From Eleftheria terrae (GTDB lineage Bacteria; Pseudomonadota; Gammaproteobacteria; Burkholderiales; Burkholderiaceae_C): DNA of 64,000 nt. Of the stretch, positions 1 to 8,497 are shown in pieces. Location: contig NZ_CP106951.1 of NCBI RefSeq assembly GCF_030419005.1, positions 930,001 through 994,000 on the forward strand, read 5' to 3'. A program made the translations under genes and the position numbers. Every line of letters begins with the position of its first letter. Within the stretch, counting starts at the first letter, position 1. The notes below the pieces were generated by a model, which had not been told where the DNA came from, did not search any database, and worked only from the letters and a program-made list of their open reading frames with translations.

Positions 1-1452
1 GAAGATCGAATGCGTATCGAACGTCTCGGCCAGCCGGCTGAACTGCAACGCGGCGAAGTAGAAGTCCTGCAGCCTGGCATCGGGGCTGGCGGCCGACTCG
101 GCCAGGTGCTCGGTCATGGCGGCGAGCGCCCGGTCCAGCGCCTCGCGCCAGCGCTCGGGAATCGCCGGGTGCGCCAGGTAGGGCGCCGCCTGGTCCTTGT
201 GGATGGCATTCCAGGCCCGATTCAGCCGGTCGAACGCCGGCTTCAGCGCCGCGGGCGCCGCGGCACGCACCGCATCGAAGCCGGCCTTGTGGAGCTGGGC
301 GCTGTACATGCGGCGGGCGCGCTCCACCAGGTTGTGCGCCTCGTCCACCAGCACCGCCACCCGCCACTGGTTGGCCTGGGCCAGGCTGTGCAGCAGCGCA
401 CTGGAATCGTAGAAGTGGTTGTAGTCGCCCACCACCACGTCGCTCCAGCGGGCCAGCTCCTGCCCCAGGTAGTAGGGGCAGACGCGGTGCGCCTGGGCCA
501 CCGCGCGCAGGCCGGCCTTGTCCAGCCTGCCGCACGCCACGGCGGTGCTGCGCGCCGCCGGCAGCCGGTCATAGAAGCCCTGGGCCAGCGGGCAGGCGTC
601 GCCATGGCAGGCCTTGTCGGGGTGCTCGCACGCCTTGTCGCGCGCGACCAGCTCCAGCACCCGCAGCGGCAGGCCGCCCGGCCCGCTGCCCAGCAGGTGC
701 AGCGCATCCAGGGCCAGCTGCCGGCCAGGCGTCTTGGCGGTGAGGAAGTAGATCTTGTCCAGCGCCTGCCCGGGGCAGGCCTTGAGCAGCGGAAACAGCG
801 TGCCCACCGTCTTGCCGATGCCGGTCGGCGCCTGGGCCACCACGCAGCGCCCGGTGCCGGCGCCGCGGTACACCGCTTCGGCCAGCTCGCGCTGCCCGGG
901 GCGGAAGTCGGCATGTGGAAAGCGCAACGCCGCCAGGGCCGCGTCGCGCCGTGCGCGATGGGCCAGCTCCTGGTCGGCCCATTGCAGGAAACGCTCGCAC
1001 TGATCCTCGAAGAAGGCCTGCAGTGCCTCGGCGCTGTGCTGCTCAGCCAGCACGGTCTCGCGCTGGGTACCGATGTCGAAGTACACCAGCGCGAGCTGCA
1101 ACTCGGCCAGGCCCAGCTGGCGGCACAGCAGCGCGCCATAGACCTTGAGCTGCGCCCAGTGCAGCAGCCGGTGGTTGGCCGGCTGGCGGGCCAGGTCGCC
1201 GCGGTGGGTCTTGATTTCCTCCAGCACGCCGCGGCCGGGGTCCCAACCGTCGGCGCGGCCGCGCACCGTCAGGTGGCGGTAGTCGCCGGCCAGGGCCAGC
1301 TCGGCCTGGTAGCCCGGGCCGCGCCGGCCCGCCACCACGCCATGGCCCGCCACCCCTTCCTGCGCCGAAGGCGAAGGCGTGAAGCGCAGGTCGAGGTCGC
1401 CCTGCTTGGCGGTGAACTCGCACAAGGCGCGGACCGCGATGACGTACTGCAT
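1..1452 (-). CDS. Rad3/DinG-type ATP-dependent DNA helicase with N-terminal PD-(D/E)XK-like region (C-terminus outside window)
   Basis: The first 484 codons, from an ATG at 1452, are present; the gene runs off the left edge. Residues about 60-85 carry a nuclease-like signature, D68 followed by E79-I-K81. The XPD/Rad3 helicase part begins near residue 190, with Walker A QAPTGIGKT (about 206-214) and a DEAH box VDEAH (about 369-373). Cysteines between these motifs (CEHPDKAC, GDACPL, VCPYY) match the place where this family binds a 4Fe-4S cluster. Family knowledge: 5'-3' DNA unwinding in repair. The nuclease assignment rests only on the short motif and may be inactive. The gene starts 22 bases after the ArsR-type gene upstream, so the two are probably cotranscribed. 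The opposite-strand ORF over the same bases has a repetitive composition and is a shadow. Confidence 0.85.
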   Translation of the reverse strand, partial: MQYVIAVRALCEFTAKQGDLDLRFTPSPSAQEGVAGHGVVAGRRGPGYQAELALAGDYRHLTVRGRADGWDPGRGVLEEIKTHRGDLARQPANHRLLHWAQLKVYGALLCRQLGLAELQLALVYFDIGTQRETVLAEQHSAEALQAFFEDQCERFLQWADQELAHRARRDAALAALRFPHADFRPGQRELAEAVYRGAGTGRCVVAQAPTGIGKTVGTLFPLLKACPGQALDKIYFLTAKTPGRQLALDALHLLGSGPGGLPLRVLELVARDKACEHPDKACHGDACPLAQGFYDRLPAARSTAVACGRLDKAGLRAVAQAHRVCPYYLGQELARWSDVVVGDYNHFYDSSALLHSLAQANQWRVAVLVDEAHNLVERARRMYSAQLHKAGFDAVRAAAPAALKPAFDRLNRAWNAIHKDQAAPYLAHPAIPERWREALDRALAAMTEHLAESAASPDARLQDFYFAALQFSRLAETFDTHSIF

Positions 1453-1474
1453 GCTGGCTAAGGCGACACCGGCC

Positions 1475-1810
1475 TCAGGCGTCCCCTGCCGGCTGACCGG
1501 CACGTGCCTTGGCGAGCGCCGCGCTTTCCTTCTTCAGCGGCCCGCCCACCGGGCAGAAGGTGGCAAGGTAGTTATGCAGGGTGCCGAGCAGGTTGTCGTC
1601 GGCCAGGCTGTAATGCACGAACTGGCCCTTCTTCTCGCTGCGCACCAGCCCCGCATGCTCGAGCACCTTCAAGTGCTTGCTGAGCGAGGGCTTGGTCATG
1701 TCGAACCGCGCGGCGATTTCGCCGGCCGTCAGCGAGGTGGCCGACAGCAGGGCCAGGATCTTGCGGCGCGGGGTGGAGGCCAGGGCGGCGAAAACACTGT
1801 CGATGTTCAT
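1475..1810 (-). CDS. ArsR/SmtB-family winged-helix transcriptional regulator
   Basis: A 111-residue protein, normal length for the family. It begins MNIDSVFAALASTPRRKIL and has the helix-turn-helix core TAGEIAARFDMTKPSLSKHLKVL at about residues 28-51, then the wing (SEKKGQFVHYSL). The ArsR metal-site motif ELCVCDL is absent, so it resembles the metal-independent SdpR-like autorepressors more than true arsenic sensors. It is the first gene before the helicase. A perfect 16-base palindrome lies 7 bases upstream of its start codon, which suggests autorepression. The ligand is unknown. Confidence 0.9.
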   Translation of the reverse strand: MNIDSVFAALASTPRRKILALLSATSLTAGEIAARFDMTKPSLSKHLKVLEHAGLVRSEKKGQFVHYSLADDNLLGTLHNYLATFCPVGGPLKKESAALAKARAGQPAGDA

Positions 1811-1817
1811 GCTCTTG

Positions 1818-1833
1818 TTAGCTAATTAGCTAA
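1818..1833. promoter_or_regulatory. Perfect palindrome TTAGCTAATTAGCTAA, probable operator of the ArsR-type regulator
   Basis: The 16 bases read identically on both strands and are strikingly AT-rich for this genome. They sit directly upstream of the ribosome-binding region (AAGAG) of the regulator gene. ArsR-family dimers typically bind such symmetric AT-rich sites near their own promoters. Operator function is inference. Confidence 0.65.
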
Positions 1834-1861
1834 TGCACCGGTCATGATAGCAGTGCAAACA

Positions 1862-1877
1862 CCCCCCAGCAGGGGGG
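1862..1877. repeat. Short GC hairpin, C6-AGCA-G6
   Basis: Six C, a four-base loop AGCA and six G form a perfect short stem between the ArsR-type gene and the divergent DUF1266-like gene. No T-tract follows, so it is not a canonical terminator. Function unknown. Confidence 0.5.
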
Positions 1878-1917
1878 ACCGCGGCCCCCGCCGAGGGCCG
1901 ACAATGGCCGGGCACGT

Positions 1918-1941
1918 GCAGGGGCCGCCGGCGGCCCCTGC
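1918..1941. repeat. 24-base perfect GC-rich palindrome in the leader of the DUF1266-like gene
   Basis: GCAGGGGCCGCC is followed immediately by its reverse complement, with no spacer. It lies 28 bases before the start codon at 1970. It could be a protein-binding site or a leader hairpin that hides the translation start. No family match is recognised. Confidence 0.55.
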
Positions 1942-1969
1942 CCTCCCCTGACGTCTGTCGAGCCGCCTC

Positions 1970-3982
1970 ATGAAGCTTTCCTTCCTGCGCCTGAGCCTGC
2001 GCCCGCGGCCGCTCGCCGCGGCCCTGGCCCTGGGCACCGCCTGCTCCGGTGCCGTGGCGGCACCATGGCTGAACCAGGCGCAGCTGAACCTGCTGGCGGC
2101 GGGCGGCCTCCTGGCGCTGGGCTGCAGCTACGCGCTGTGGCAGCTGGGCCGGTCCCTGCGGCAGCGCCGCAGGGTCGCCCCGTGGCCGCGCGACGCCTGG
2201 CAGGCGCCGCCCGGGTCGCGGCCGCTGCTCGGCCTGGGAGCGGTGATGCTGGAGAACGCCGGCCTCGACACTTCCCGCCTGCGCATGCGGCTGCCCCAGG
2301 ACGAGATGAAGCAGGCGCTGCAAAACGGCTGGGGCATCACCGACGGAGACGGCGCCCGCCGCCATATCGACGACCTGGTCGACGCCGCCCGCGAACCCGA
2401 GCGCGGCCAGGACCGCCTGCTGGCGCTGCTGTGCAGTGGCCGGCCGCTGGCCGAACTGCAATCCTGGTTGGCCGAGCTCTATGGCCAGCGCGGCTACATC
2501 GACGCGGCGGCCACCGGCCTGGAGCCGCCCGACGCCTTCAGCGACGAGGAAGCCGCCCGCAGCGGCCGCATTCCGCCAGCAGACGCGGCCGCGGCCGCCG
2601 GGCTGGCCAACTTCCTGCTGCTGCAACGCGGCTGCGCGAGCCTGGCGCAAGCCCGCGAGCACCTGGCGCAGGCGGCCAGCGCCACCGAGCAGGCGCACCG
2701 GCTCGCCCCGGCGACCGTTGGCCAGCGCCTGCCACCCGGCGAACTGAGCACCGCTGCCTACGACCTGGAGCGCGCCGCCTACCTGGCGCGCGTCTGCACC
2801 AACCTGGGCTATCTGCATCCGCGCGAAGCGTGGTGCTACCTGCAGCGCGTGGGCCTGGCCGCGCAGCGCTTCGCCGACTGGGACACCTACCTCCTGTCGC
2901 TGCTGTACGGGCGCGGCATCTGGCTGGGGGTCAACGCCGCCGACTTCGCCGCTGCGCTGAGCCGCTACCGGCAACGCCGCCACCAGCAGTGGAAGCAGCA
3001 GGCCTTGCCCGGGCTGCGCGCCGCTGCGCAGCCAGTGCCATGGCATGCCGAGCGCTGGGGCGGTGCACCCGAGGTGATCGATGGCCAGGCCTGGGCGCTG
3101 GCCTCGCTCTGCGTGGAGCTGATGCACAGCGGCGAGGCGGCGCAGAGCCAGGCCCTGCTGGAGATGCTGGCGCAACTGTCCGAGCGCCATGCCGGGCAGC
3201 CGCGCGTCATCGGCCTGCACGCCTGGGCCCTGAAAGAGCTGTGCCACGCGCAGGTGCGCGCCGCGCAGACCAGCGAGGCGGCGCAGACCTGCGAGCGGCT
3301 GGAGCTGCTGTGCACCCGCCACCCCGAGTCGGCCCAGGCCGGCCGCAACCTCGCCCTGGCCGCCGCCCACCTGGCGCGTGAGCTGGCTGGCAGCGACAGT
3401 GCGGCGCAGCGCGTCGACGAACTCTCGGCCCTGCTGCGGCTCGCCGAGCGAAGCGCCCGCCGCTTCCCGCACGACCCGGTGTGCGCCGGCCTGGTGTGTG
3501 GCATCGCGGCCGACCTGGTGCTGCTGTACCACCAGGCCGAGCACCCGGGTGCTGCCCAGGCGCTGTTCCAGCTGGCCGCCGAGATGGAAGCACGCCACCC
3601 GGGCGACCTGCTGGTGGCGCAGAAGCTGGGGTCGATCGCGCTGTGTGTCCAGTCGGCCCACCTGGCGGCCGACCGGCTGCACAAGGCGCGCGACATGTAC
3701 AACCACATCGCCCTGCTGGCGCAGCGCTTCCCGGGCGACCTGTCGCTGGCCCGCTCGCATGGCGCGGCCACCTACAACATGGCTCGCACCTACCTGCAAG
3801 AAGAGCTGCCGAGCGAGGCACATGAGATGCGGTCGGTGCTGGCCGGCATCGTCGCCCGCCGCGCGAGCGACGCCGACCTGGCGGGCCTGGAGGTCCGGCT
3901 CGACCGGTACGCGGAGGAACTGGACGACGGCCAGGACGGCATGCCGCACCATGGGGTGGCGCACAGCCGCGCCTTGCATTGA
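1970..3982 (+). CDS. DUF1266-like protein with N-terminal membrane segments and helical-repeat C-terminus
   Basis: 670 residues from the ATG at 1970. The N-terminus has a signal-like hydrophobic stretch (residues about 14-30) and a second one at about 39-60. The middle part, around AYDLERAAYLARVC and the following W-rich segment ending YGRGIW (about 260-320), resembles the DUF1266 pattern of E. coli YbeU/YbeR; this is from memory and not searched. The C-terminal half is Ala/Leu-rich helical repeats with paired-helix spacing, TPR-like. Coding on this strand is supported by natural amino-acid use, whereas the antiparallel 722-codon frame is Gln/Arg/Ala-rich. Function unknown. It diverges from the ArsR-type gene. 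Confidence 0.75.
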   Translation: MKLSFLRLSLRPRPLAAALALGTACSGAVAAPWLNQAQLNLLAAGGLLALGCSYALWQLGRSLRQRRRVAPWPRDAWQAPPGSRPLLGLGAVMLENAGLDTSRLRMRLPQDEMKQALQNGWGITDGDGARRHIDDLVDAAREPERGQDRLLALLCSGRPLAELQSWLAELYGQRGYIDAAATGLEPPDAFSDEEAARSGRIPPADAAAAAGLANFLLLQRGCASLAQAREHLAQAASATEQAHRLAPATVGQRLPPGELSTAAYDLERAAYLARVCTNLGYLHPREAWCYLQRVGLAAQRFADWDTYLLSLLYGRGIWLGVNAADFAAALSRYRQRRHQQWKQQALPGLRAAAQPVPWHAERWGGAPEVIDGQAWALASLCVELMHSGEAAQSQALLEMLAQLSERHAGQPRVIGLHAWALKELCHAQVRAAQTSEAAQTCERLELLCTRHPESAQAGRNLALAAAHLARELAGSDSAAQRVDELSALLRLAERSARRFPHDPVCAGLVCGIAADLVLLYHQAEHPGAAQALFQLAAEMEARHPGDLLVAQKLGSIALCVQSAHLAADRLHKARDMYNHIALLAQRFPGDLSLARSHGAATYNMARTYLQEELPSEAHEMRSVLAGIVARRASDADLAGLEVRLDRYAEELDDGQDGMPHHGVAHSRALH

Positions 3983-4524
3983 GGCGGCCGGCATAGGCGG
4001 CAGGTCGGCATCGGCACCGCTTGCGGCCGCCCGGCCCCGCCAGCCGCGTTCACACCGGGTGGCCCCGGAGGTCGGCAGATCGCTGCCGGGAAGGCCCCCT
4101 GTCGAGGCGGGCGATCGATAGATTGGCTGTCAGCGGCTCGTGTCGCCGGCGTGGGCCGGACACCGCCGCCCTGCGGGAGGCGAGCCCCAGAGCCGGCTCG
4201 TGTCCTGCGGTGCCGTGCGCCCTGCCATCGCCTGGCCAGGCGGTTGTTTCTCCCTGCACCGTCGAGAGGCCCCCAGGCGGCAAGCAGGTCAACTCGCACC
4301 GATTTCGATTCCCCCATGCGCCAAGGGCCACCTCGGTGTCCCTGTCGAGGGCCGTGCCACGCTGCTGCACTGCGCCGCCCGGTGCCGCGGCGGGCGACGC
4401 GCCTCGCGTCGCGGCGAGCCGCACCGGGCTGCAGGCCGAGAAGGTGTCGGGGTGGCCATCGCCGGGCGGCGCCGACGCAAGTTGGTACTTTGCCGCCAGG
4501 CGGCCGCTTGCCCGCGGTGCGGGC
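3983..4524. other. 542-base intergenic stretch without a supportable gene
   Basis: Convergent spacer between the DUF1266-like gene and the hybrid kinase. Open frames exist on both strands, but all are Arg/Ala/Pro-rich with no recognisable domain. No tRNA-like fold or clear terminator with a T-run was seen. It may hold a decayed gene. Confidence 0.5.
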
Positions 4525-6678
4525 TCAAGCGGACGCCGTCTCCCCGTTCTTCGTCGGCAGCAACTGCCGGATGCGGCGCGCCAGGTCCTCACGCCGGTAA
4601 GGCTTGCTGAGCAGGTGCACGCCGGGGTCCAGCCGACCGCCGTGCACGATGGCGTCCTCGGTATAGCCGGAGGTGAACAGCACCCGCATCTGCGGCAGCA
4701 GGGCCTGCGCCTGGCGCGCCATCTCGTGGCTGCGCAGCGGCCCGGGCATCACGACGTCGCTGAACAGCAGGTCGATCGGCAGGCCGCTCTGCACGATGGC
4801 CAGCGCGCTCTGGCCGTCATGCGCCTTCAGCACGCGATAGCCCAGCTCGGACAGCGTCTCGACCGTGGTGGCCAGCACCTCCGGGTTGTCCTCCACCACC
4901 AGGATGGTCTCGTCGCCGCCACGCACCGCACCACCGCCCACCGGCTCGGGCGGTTTCACCTCGGCCTCGGTCGCGCGTGGCAGGTAGATGCGCACGCAGG
5001 TGCCGCGGCCCACTTCGCTGTCGATCTGCACATGGCCGCCGCTCTGCTTGACGAAGCCATAGACCATGCTCAGTCCCAGGCCGGTGCCCACGCCCTCCGG
5101 CTTGGTGGAGAAAAAGGGCTCGAAGGCCCGCTCCAGCACTTCCGGCGGCATGCCGCTGCCGGTGTCGGAGACCGACAGCAGCACATACGGCCCGGGCGCC
5201 ACGTCGTGGCGTCGCGCCGCGTCCTCGTCGAGCACGGTGTTGCTGGCCGCGATGCTGAGGCGGCCGGCCTCGCCCATGGCGTCACGCGCGTTGATGGCGA
5301 GGTTCAGCACCACGTTCTCGAGCTGGTAGGGATCGGCGAAGGTGTTCCACAAGCCGTCCTGCGCACTCGCCTGCAGCTCGATGGTCTCGCCGAGCACGCG
5401 CTTGAGCAGGTCGTCCATGCCCTGCACCAGCCGGCCCATGTTGACGGTGCGCGGCTCCAGCGGCTGGCGCCGCGCGAAGGCGAGCAGCTGGCCGGTCAGC
5501 TTGGAGCCATTGGCCACCGCATTGCTCGCCACGTCGATCCAGCGTTGCGCGGTGGCATTGCCGGCCGTCAGGCGCTGCAGCAGCTGCAGGCTGTTGCCGA
5601 TGACCTGCAGCAGGTTGTTGAAGTCGTGCGCCACCCCGCCGGTGAGGCGGCCCAGCGCCTCCAGCTTCTGCACGTGCTGCAGCTGGGCCTGAGTCTGCGC
5701 GTGCTCGGCCTGGCTGCGCTCCAGCGCGGCGGTACGCTCGTGCACCAGGGTTTCCAGCCGGCAGCGGTAGCGTTCGCGCTCCTCCTCGGCGCGGCGCTGC
5801 TCGGTGATGTCGTGCCCCTGCGCGAAGATGCCCGAGACGGAACCGTCCGCCTCCAGCACCGGCTGGTACACCAGGTCCACATAGCGTTCCTGCAGCGGCC
5901 CGCCCGGCTCGGGCTGCACCTGCACCCGCATCCCGCGGCCGACGAAGGCCTCGCCGGTCTCCAGCACCCGGTCGAGCAGCTCGAAGAAGCCCTGGCCGGC
6001 CACCTCCGGCAAGGCCTCGCGCACCGGCTTGCCGAGGATGTCGCGGTGGCCCACCAACTGGTAGTAGGCCTGGTTGACCAGGTCGAACACATGCAAGGGC
6101 CCGCGCAACACGGCGATGAAACCAGGGGCCTGCTCGAACAGCCGGCGCAGCTGGCGGTGCTGCACGTCCAGCGTACGGTGCGCCGCCTGGACTGCCTGCG
6201 CGCGCTGCAGCACGCTCGCCTCGATCTCGTTGCGACGCGCCTGCTCTGCCGCGCGCACCGCCTTCTTCAGCGTCTGCAGCTCGGTCACGTCCACCGTGTG
6301 CTGCAACACCGCCACCACCTGCCCGGCCTCGTTCATCACCGGTGTGTGGGTGGCGCTCCAGTAGCGTTCGCGAAACACGGTGCGACCGTCCACCTCGCTC
6401 GCGATGGCATAGCGGATCAGCGCCAGATGGTGGGGCCGCCGCTCGCGCACTGCCTGCTCGAGCGACTGGCGCAGCTGCACGACGCTGGCATCGTCGGGAT
6501 CGTCCGGGTTGCCGGGAAAGGCCTCGAACAGGTTGCGGCCGATGATGTCGTCGCGGCGGCGTCCGGTGGCGGCCAGGTAGGCCTGGTTGGCATCGACGAT
6601 GGTCCAGGCCAGGTCCAGCACCATGTAAGGGTTGGGCGACAGGCTGAACAGCGCGGTGTGATTGATTCTGTGCGGCAT
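4525..6678 (-). CDS. PAS-PAS hybrid sensor histidine kinase with C-terminal receiver
   Basis: 717 residues from the ATG at 6678, chosen because the PAS domain starts directly after it (MPHRINHTALF); the frame stays open upstream but there is low-complexity. Domains in order: PAS about 8-125, coiled coil, PAS about 150-280, coiled coil, HisKA with phospho-acceptor His351 in GGVAHDFNNLLQ, HATPase with FEPFFSTK and GTGLGLSMVYGF, and a receiver with Asp641 in LLFSDVVMPG. No transmembrane segment, so it is a soluble cytoplasmic sensor. The HDFNN type of H-box is typical of the PAS-heavy HWE-unlike NtrB-like group. No stand-alone response regulator is adjacent, so the output partner is unknown. Confidence 0.93.
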   Translation of the reverse strand: MPHRINHTALFSLSPNPYMVLDLAWTIVDANQAYLAATGRRRDDIIGRNLFEAFPGNPDDPDDASVVQLRQSLEQAVRERRPHHLALIRYAIASEVDGRTVFRERYWSATHTPVMNEAGQVVAVLQHTVDVTELQTLKKAVRAAEQARRNEIEASVLQRAQAVQAAHRTLDVQHRQLRRLFEQAPGFIAVLRGPLHVFDLVNQAYYQLVGHRDILGKPVREALPEVAGQGFFELLDRVLETGEAFVGRGMRVQVQPEPGGPLQERYVDLVYQPVLEADGSVSGIFAQGHDITEQRRAEEERERYRCRLETLVHERTAALERSQAEHAQTQAQLQHVQKLEALGRLTGGVAHDFNNLLQVIGNSLQLLQRLTAGNATAQRWIDVASNAVANGSKLTGQLLAFARRQPLEPRTVNMGRLVQGMDDLLKRVLGETIELQASAQDGLWNTFADPYQLENVVLNLAINARDAMGEAGRLSIAASNTVLDEDAARRHDVAPGPYVLLSVSDTGSGMPPEVLERAFEPFFSTKPEGVGTGLGLSMVYGFVKQSGGHVQIDSEVGRGTCVRIYLPRATEAEVKPPEPVGGGAVRGGDETILVVEDNPEVLATTVETLSELGYRVLKAHDGQSALAIVQSGLPIDLLFSDVVMPGPLRSHEMARQAQALLPQMRVLFTSGYTEDAIVHGGRLDPGVHLLSKPYRREDLARRIRQLLPTKNGETASA

Positions 6679-6851
6679 GTAGCGCTTGCGTAGGAGGCGC
6701 AGCGCCGCAGCGGGCGAGCGAGGCCGGCAGCGCCGTCGGCGCATAAGGCACTCGCTCTGCGTGCGGCGGCTCGCCGGGTGGCACCAGCCCGGCGGGCGGG
6801 TGCGCCAACATTGTAGGCGCCCGCCCTGCAGCGCCGGCTGCCTGCGGCGGC

Positions 6852-7685
6852 TCAGCGGGCTGCCGCCTCCCAGTAGGTACCGGCATAGCCGCGGTGGGGA
6901 TTGCCGTACACCGGGCGGCCGGCATCGCGGTGCTCGGCCATGAAGGCCTCCACCGCCTCGGGCCGGCCGCCCTTGAACATCTCCTTGAGCACGCCCTCGG
7001 GCAGCAGCGCGCGGTAGCGCACCGGCAGGCCGGCATAGGCAGCGCCCTCGGCGAGGTCGAGCGGCACTTGGGTGGGGTCGAGGAAGCGGCTTTCGCCGAA
7101 TTCGCTGTCGTGGTGCTGCCGCACCCGCCGGGCCGCGTCGAGGATGCCTTCGACCACATCGCTCAGCGTGCGGCCGCTCATCTTGGCCCGCCAGGCGGCG
7201 CGCAGGAACAGCAGCTCGCCGGGGTCCACGCCCGGGCAGGCGCCCTGGTAGGCGGCGGTCAGGCAATGGTCGCCAGCGGCCAGCAGGCGCTGGGTCGGGG
7301 TCGGTTCCCGCTCCAGCAGCGCCAGCACCTGCCCCAGCGAAGAGCCGCGCAGGTAGTGCTCGGGCGGCACGGTGTAGCCGGCGTCGCCGGGGTGGTGGTG
7401 GTCGACGCGGAACACCGGCTCCCGCCCGGCCAAGCCGCATTCCACCCAGACTGCCGGCGCCTTGGGCAGCAACAGGGCGGGCCGGTGCACCTGGTCCGGG
7501 CCGACGCGCACCACGCCGTTTGCCGCATAGGCATTCTGCGCGGTGCAGCGGCGGCCCTTGTGCGCCGCATGCAGGGCCGTCCGCCGAGCGTCGGTCAGCA
7601 CCTGTTCGATTTCCCGCATCTCGGGGTCCTGTGCGCCGAGCACGAAGACGGCCTCCTTGTCGATCACGAGGCGCTCCGCGGACAA
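6852..7685 (-). CDS. Conserved hypothetical protein with DHH-phosphoesterase-like motifs
   Basis: No ATG lies in frame near the conserved start, so the TTG at 7685 (277 residues) is proposed; a GTG at 7667 or a TTG at 7739 are alternatives. The sequence has VFVLGAQDPEMREIE near the N-terminus, like motif I of DHH phosphoesterases, and RVDHHHPGDAGY in the middle, like the DHH motif III; AAGDHCLTAAY adds another Asp-His pair. The second half (GRTLSDVVEGILDAARRV and on) is unassigned. The match to DHH enzymes is by motif only. The gene diverges from the molybdenum hydroxylase operon, with a 241-base spacer. Confidence 0.65.
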   Translation of the reverse strand: MSAERLVIDKEAVFVLGAQDPEMREIEQVLTDARRTALHAAHKGRRCTAQNAYAANGVVRVGPDQVHRPALLLPKAPAVWVECGLAGREPVFRVDHHHPGDAGYTVPPEHYLRGSSLGQVLALLEREPTPTQRLLAAGDHCLTAAYQGACPGVDPGELLFLRAAWRAKMSGRTLSDVVEGILDAARRVRQHHDSEFGESRFLDPTQVPLDLAEGAAYAGLPVRYRALLPEGVLKEMFKGGRPEAVEAFMAEHRDAGRPVYGNPHRGYAGTYWEAAAR

Positions 7686-7926
7686 GCCATGCCAATGTTC
7701 ATGGGTGAACGATAACGCCTGCCGGGCGCCCTGCCGCAACAGCCCTGCACGGGCGCGGTGGAAGGGCCGCCATGGCAAGTGCAAGGCCAGGGAGGCGGCC
7801 GCGCACCGCCTTGCTGCATGGCTGGCGCACCGCCGCCGGCACGACGGGAATGTCGCTTGCTGAAAAAGGCAAGGTGCTGCATGGCCGCCGGCCGTGCGTC
7901 GATCCGTCCCTTCTGCCCCACCCTGC

Positions 7927-8487
7927 ATGACTGCCCGCCTTCCACCCTCCCCGCCTGCCGGCCCGCCCCCGACCTATTCCATCACGCTGCAGGTCAATGG
8001 TCAGCGACACGAACTGCAGGTGGAGGCCCGCACCAGCCTGCTCGACGCCCTGCGCGAGCAGCTGGGACTGACCGGCAGCAAGAAGGGCTGTGACCGCGGC
8101 CAGTGCGGAGCCTGCACGGTGCTGTGCGAGGGGCGGCGCATCAATGCCTGCCTGAGCCTGGCCGTGATGCAGGACGGCTGCAGCATCACCACGATCGAGG
8201 GCCTGGGCACACCGCAGTCGCTGCACCCGCTGCAGGCGGCCTTCGTGGCCGAGGATGCCTTCCAGTGCGGCTACTGCACGCCGGGGCAGATCTGCTCGGC
8301 GGCGGCGCTGCTCCAGGAAGCGGAAGCCGGCTGCGCCAGTGCCGTCACCCGCCGGTGGCCACAGGGACCGCAGGCGCTCGACGAAGCCGAGATCCGCGAA
8401 CGCATGAGCGGCAACCTGTGCCGCTGCGGCGCCTACCCCCACATCGTGCGGGCGGTGCTCCGGGTGTGCGCCCAGGGCTCGCGCTGA
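7927..8487 (+). CDS. paoA: 2Fe-2S subunit of a molybdenum hydroxylase, PaoA/YagT-like
   Basis: 186 residues from the ATG at 7927. A plant-type ferredoxin domain carries [18 protein letters not shown], and a four-helix 2Fe-2S domain carries [15 protein letters not shown] and [15 protein letters not shown], the two cluster sites of xanthine-oxidase-family small subunits. E. coli PaoA has an N-terminal Tat signal; here only a Pro-rich stretch without twin arginines precedes the domain, so the enzyme is probably cytoplasmic. It is the first gene of a three-gene operon passing electrons from the Mo subunit to FAD. The symbol is by homology; the substrate (aromatic aldehyde in E. coli) is not shown. 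Confidence 0.92.
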   Translation: MTARLPPSPPAGPPPTYSITLQVNGQRHELQVEARTSLLDALREQLGLTGSKKGCDRGQCGACTVLCEGRRINACLSLAVMQDGCSITTIEGLGTPQSLHPLQAAFVAEDAFQCGYCTPGQICSAAALLQEAEAGCASAVTRRWPQGPQALDEAEIRERMSGNLCRCGAYPHIVRAVLRVCAQGSR

Positions 8488-8497
8488 GGGGCCGGGG

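Noticed and set aside
10..1461. 483-codon plus-strand ORF over the helicase
   Set aside because: Composition is Gln/Val/Gly/Arg-rich without domains; the minus strand carries helicase motifs in frame.
1826..3994. 722-codon minus-strand ORF over the DUF1266-like gene
   Set aside because: Repetitive Gln/Ala/Arg composition typical of antisense frames in GC-rich genes; the plus frame has signal and membrane segments and a natural composition.
4050..4592. 180-codon minus-strand ORF in the 3983-4524 spacer
   Set aside because: Arg/Pro/Ala-rich, no domain, no ribosome-binding site, and partly overlaps the kinase gene end.
4021..6693. 890-codon plus-strand ORF
   Set aside because: Shadow of the PAS hybrid kinase; His/Gln/Leu-rich with no domain.
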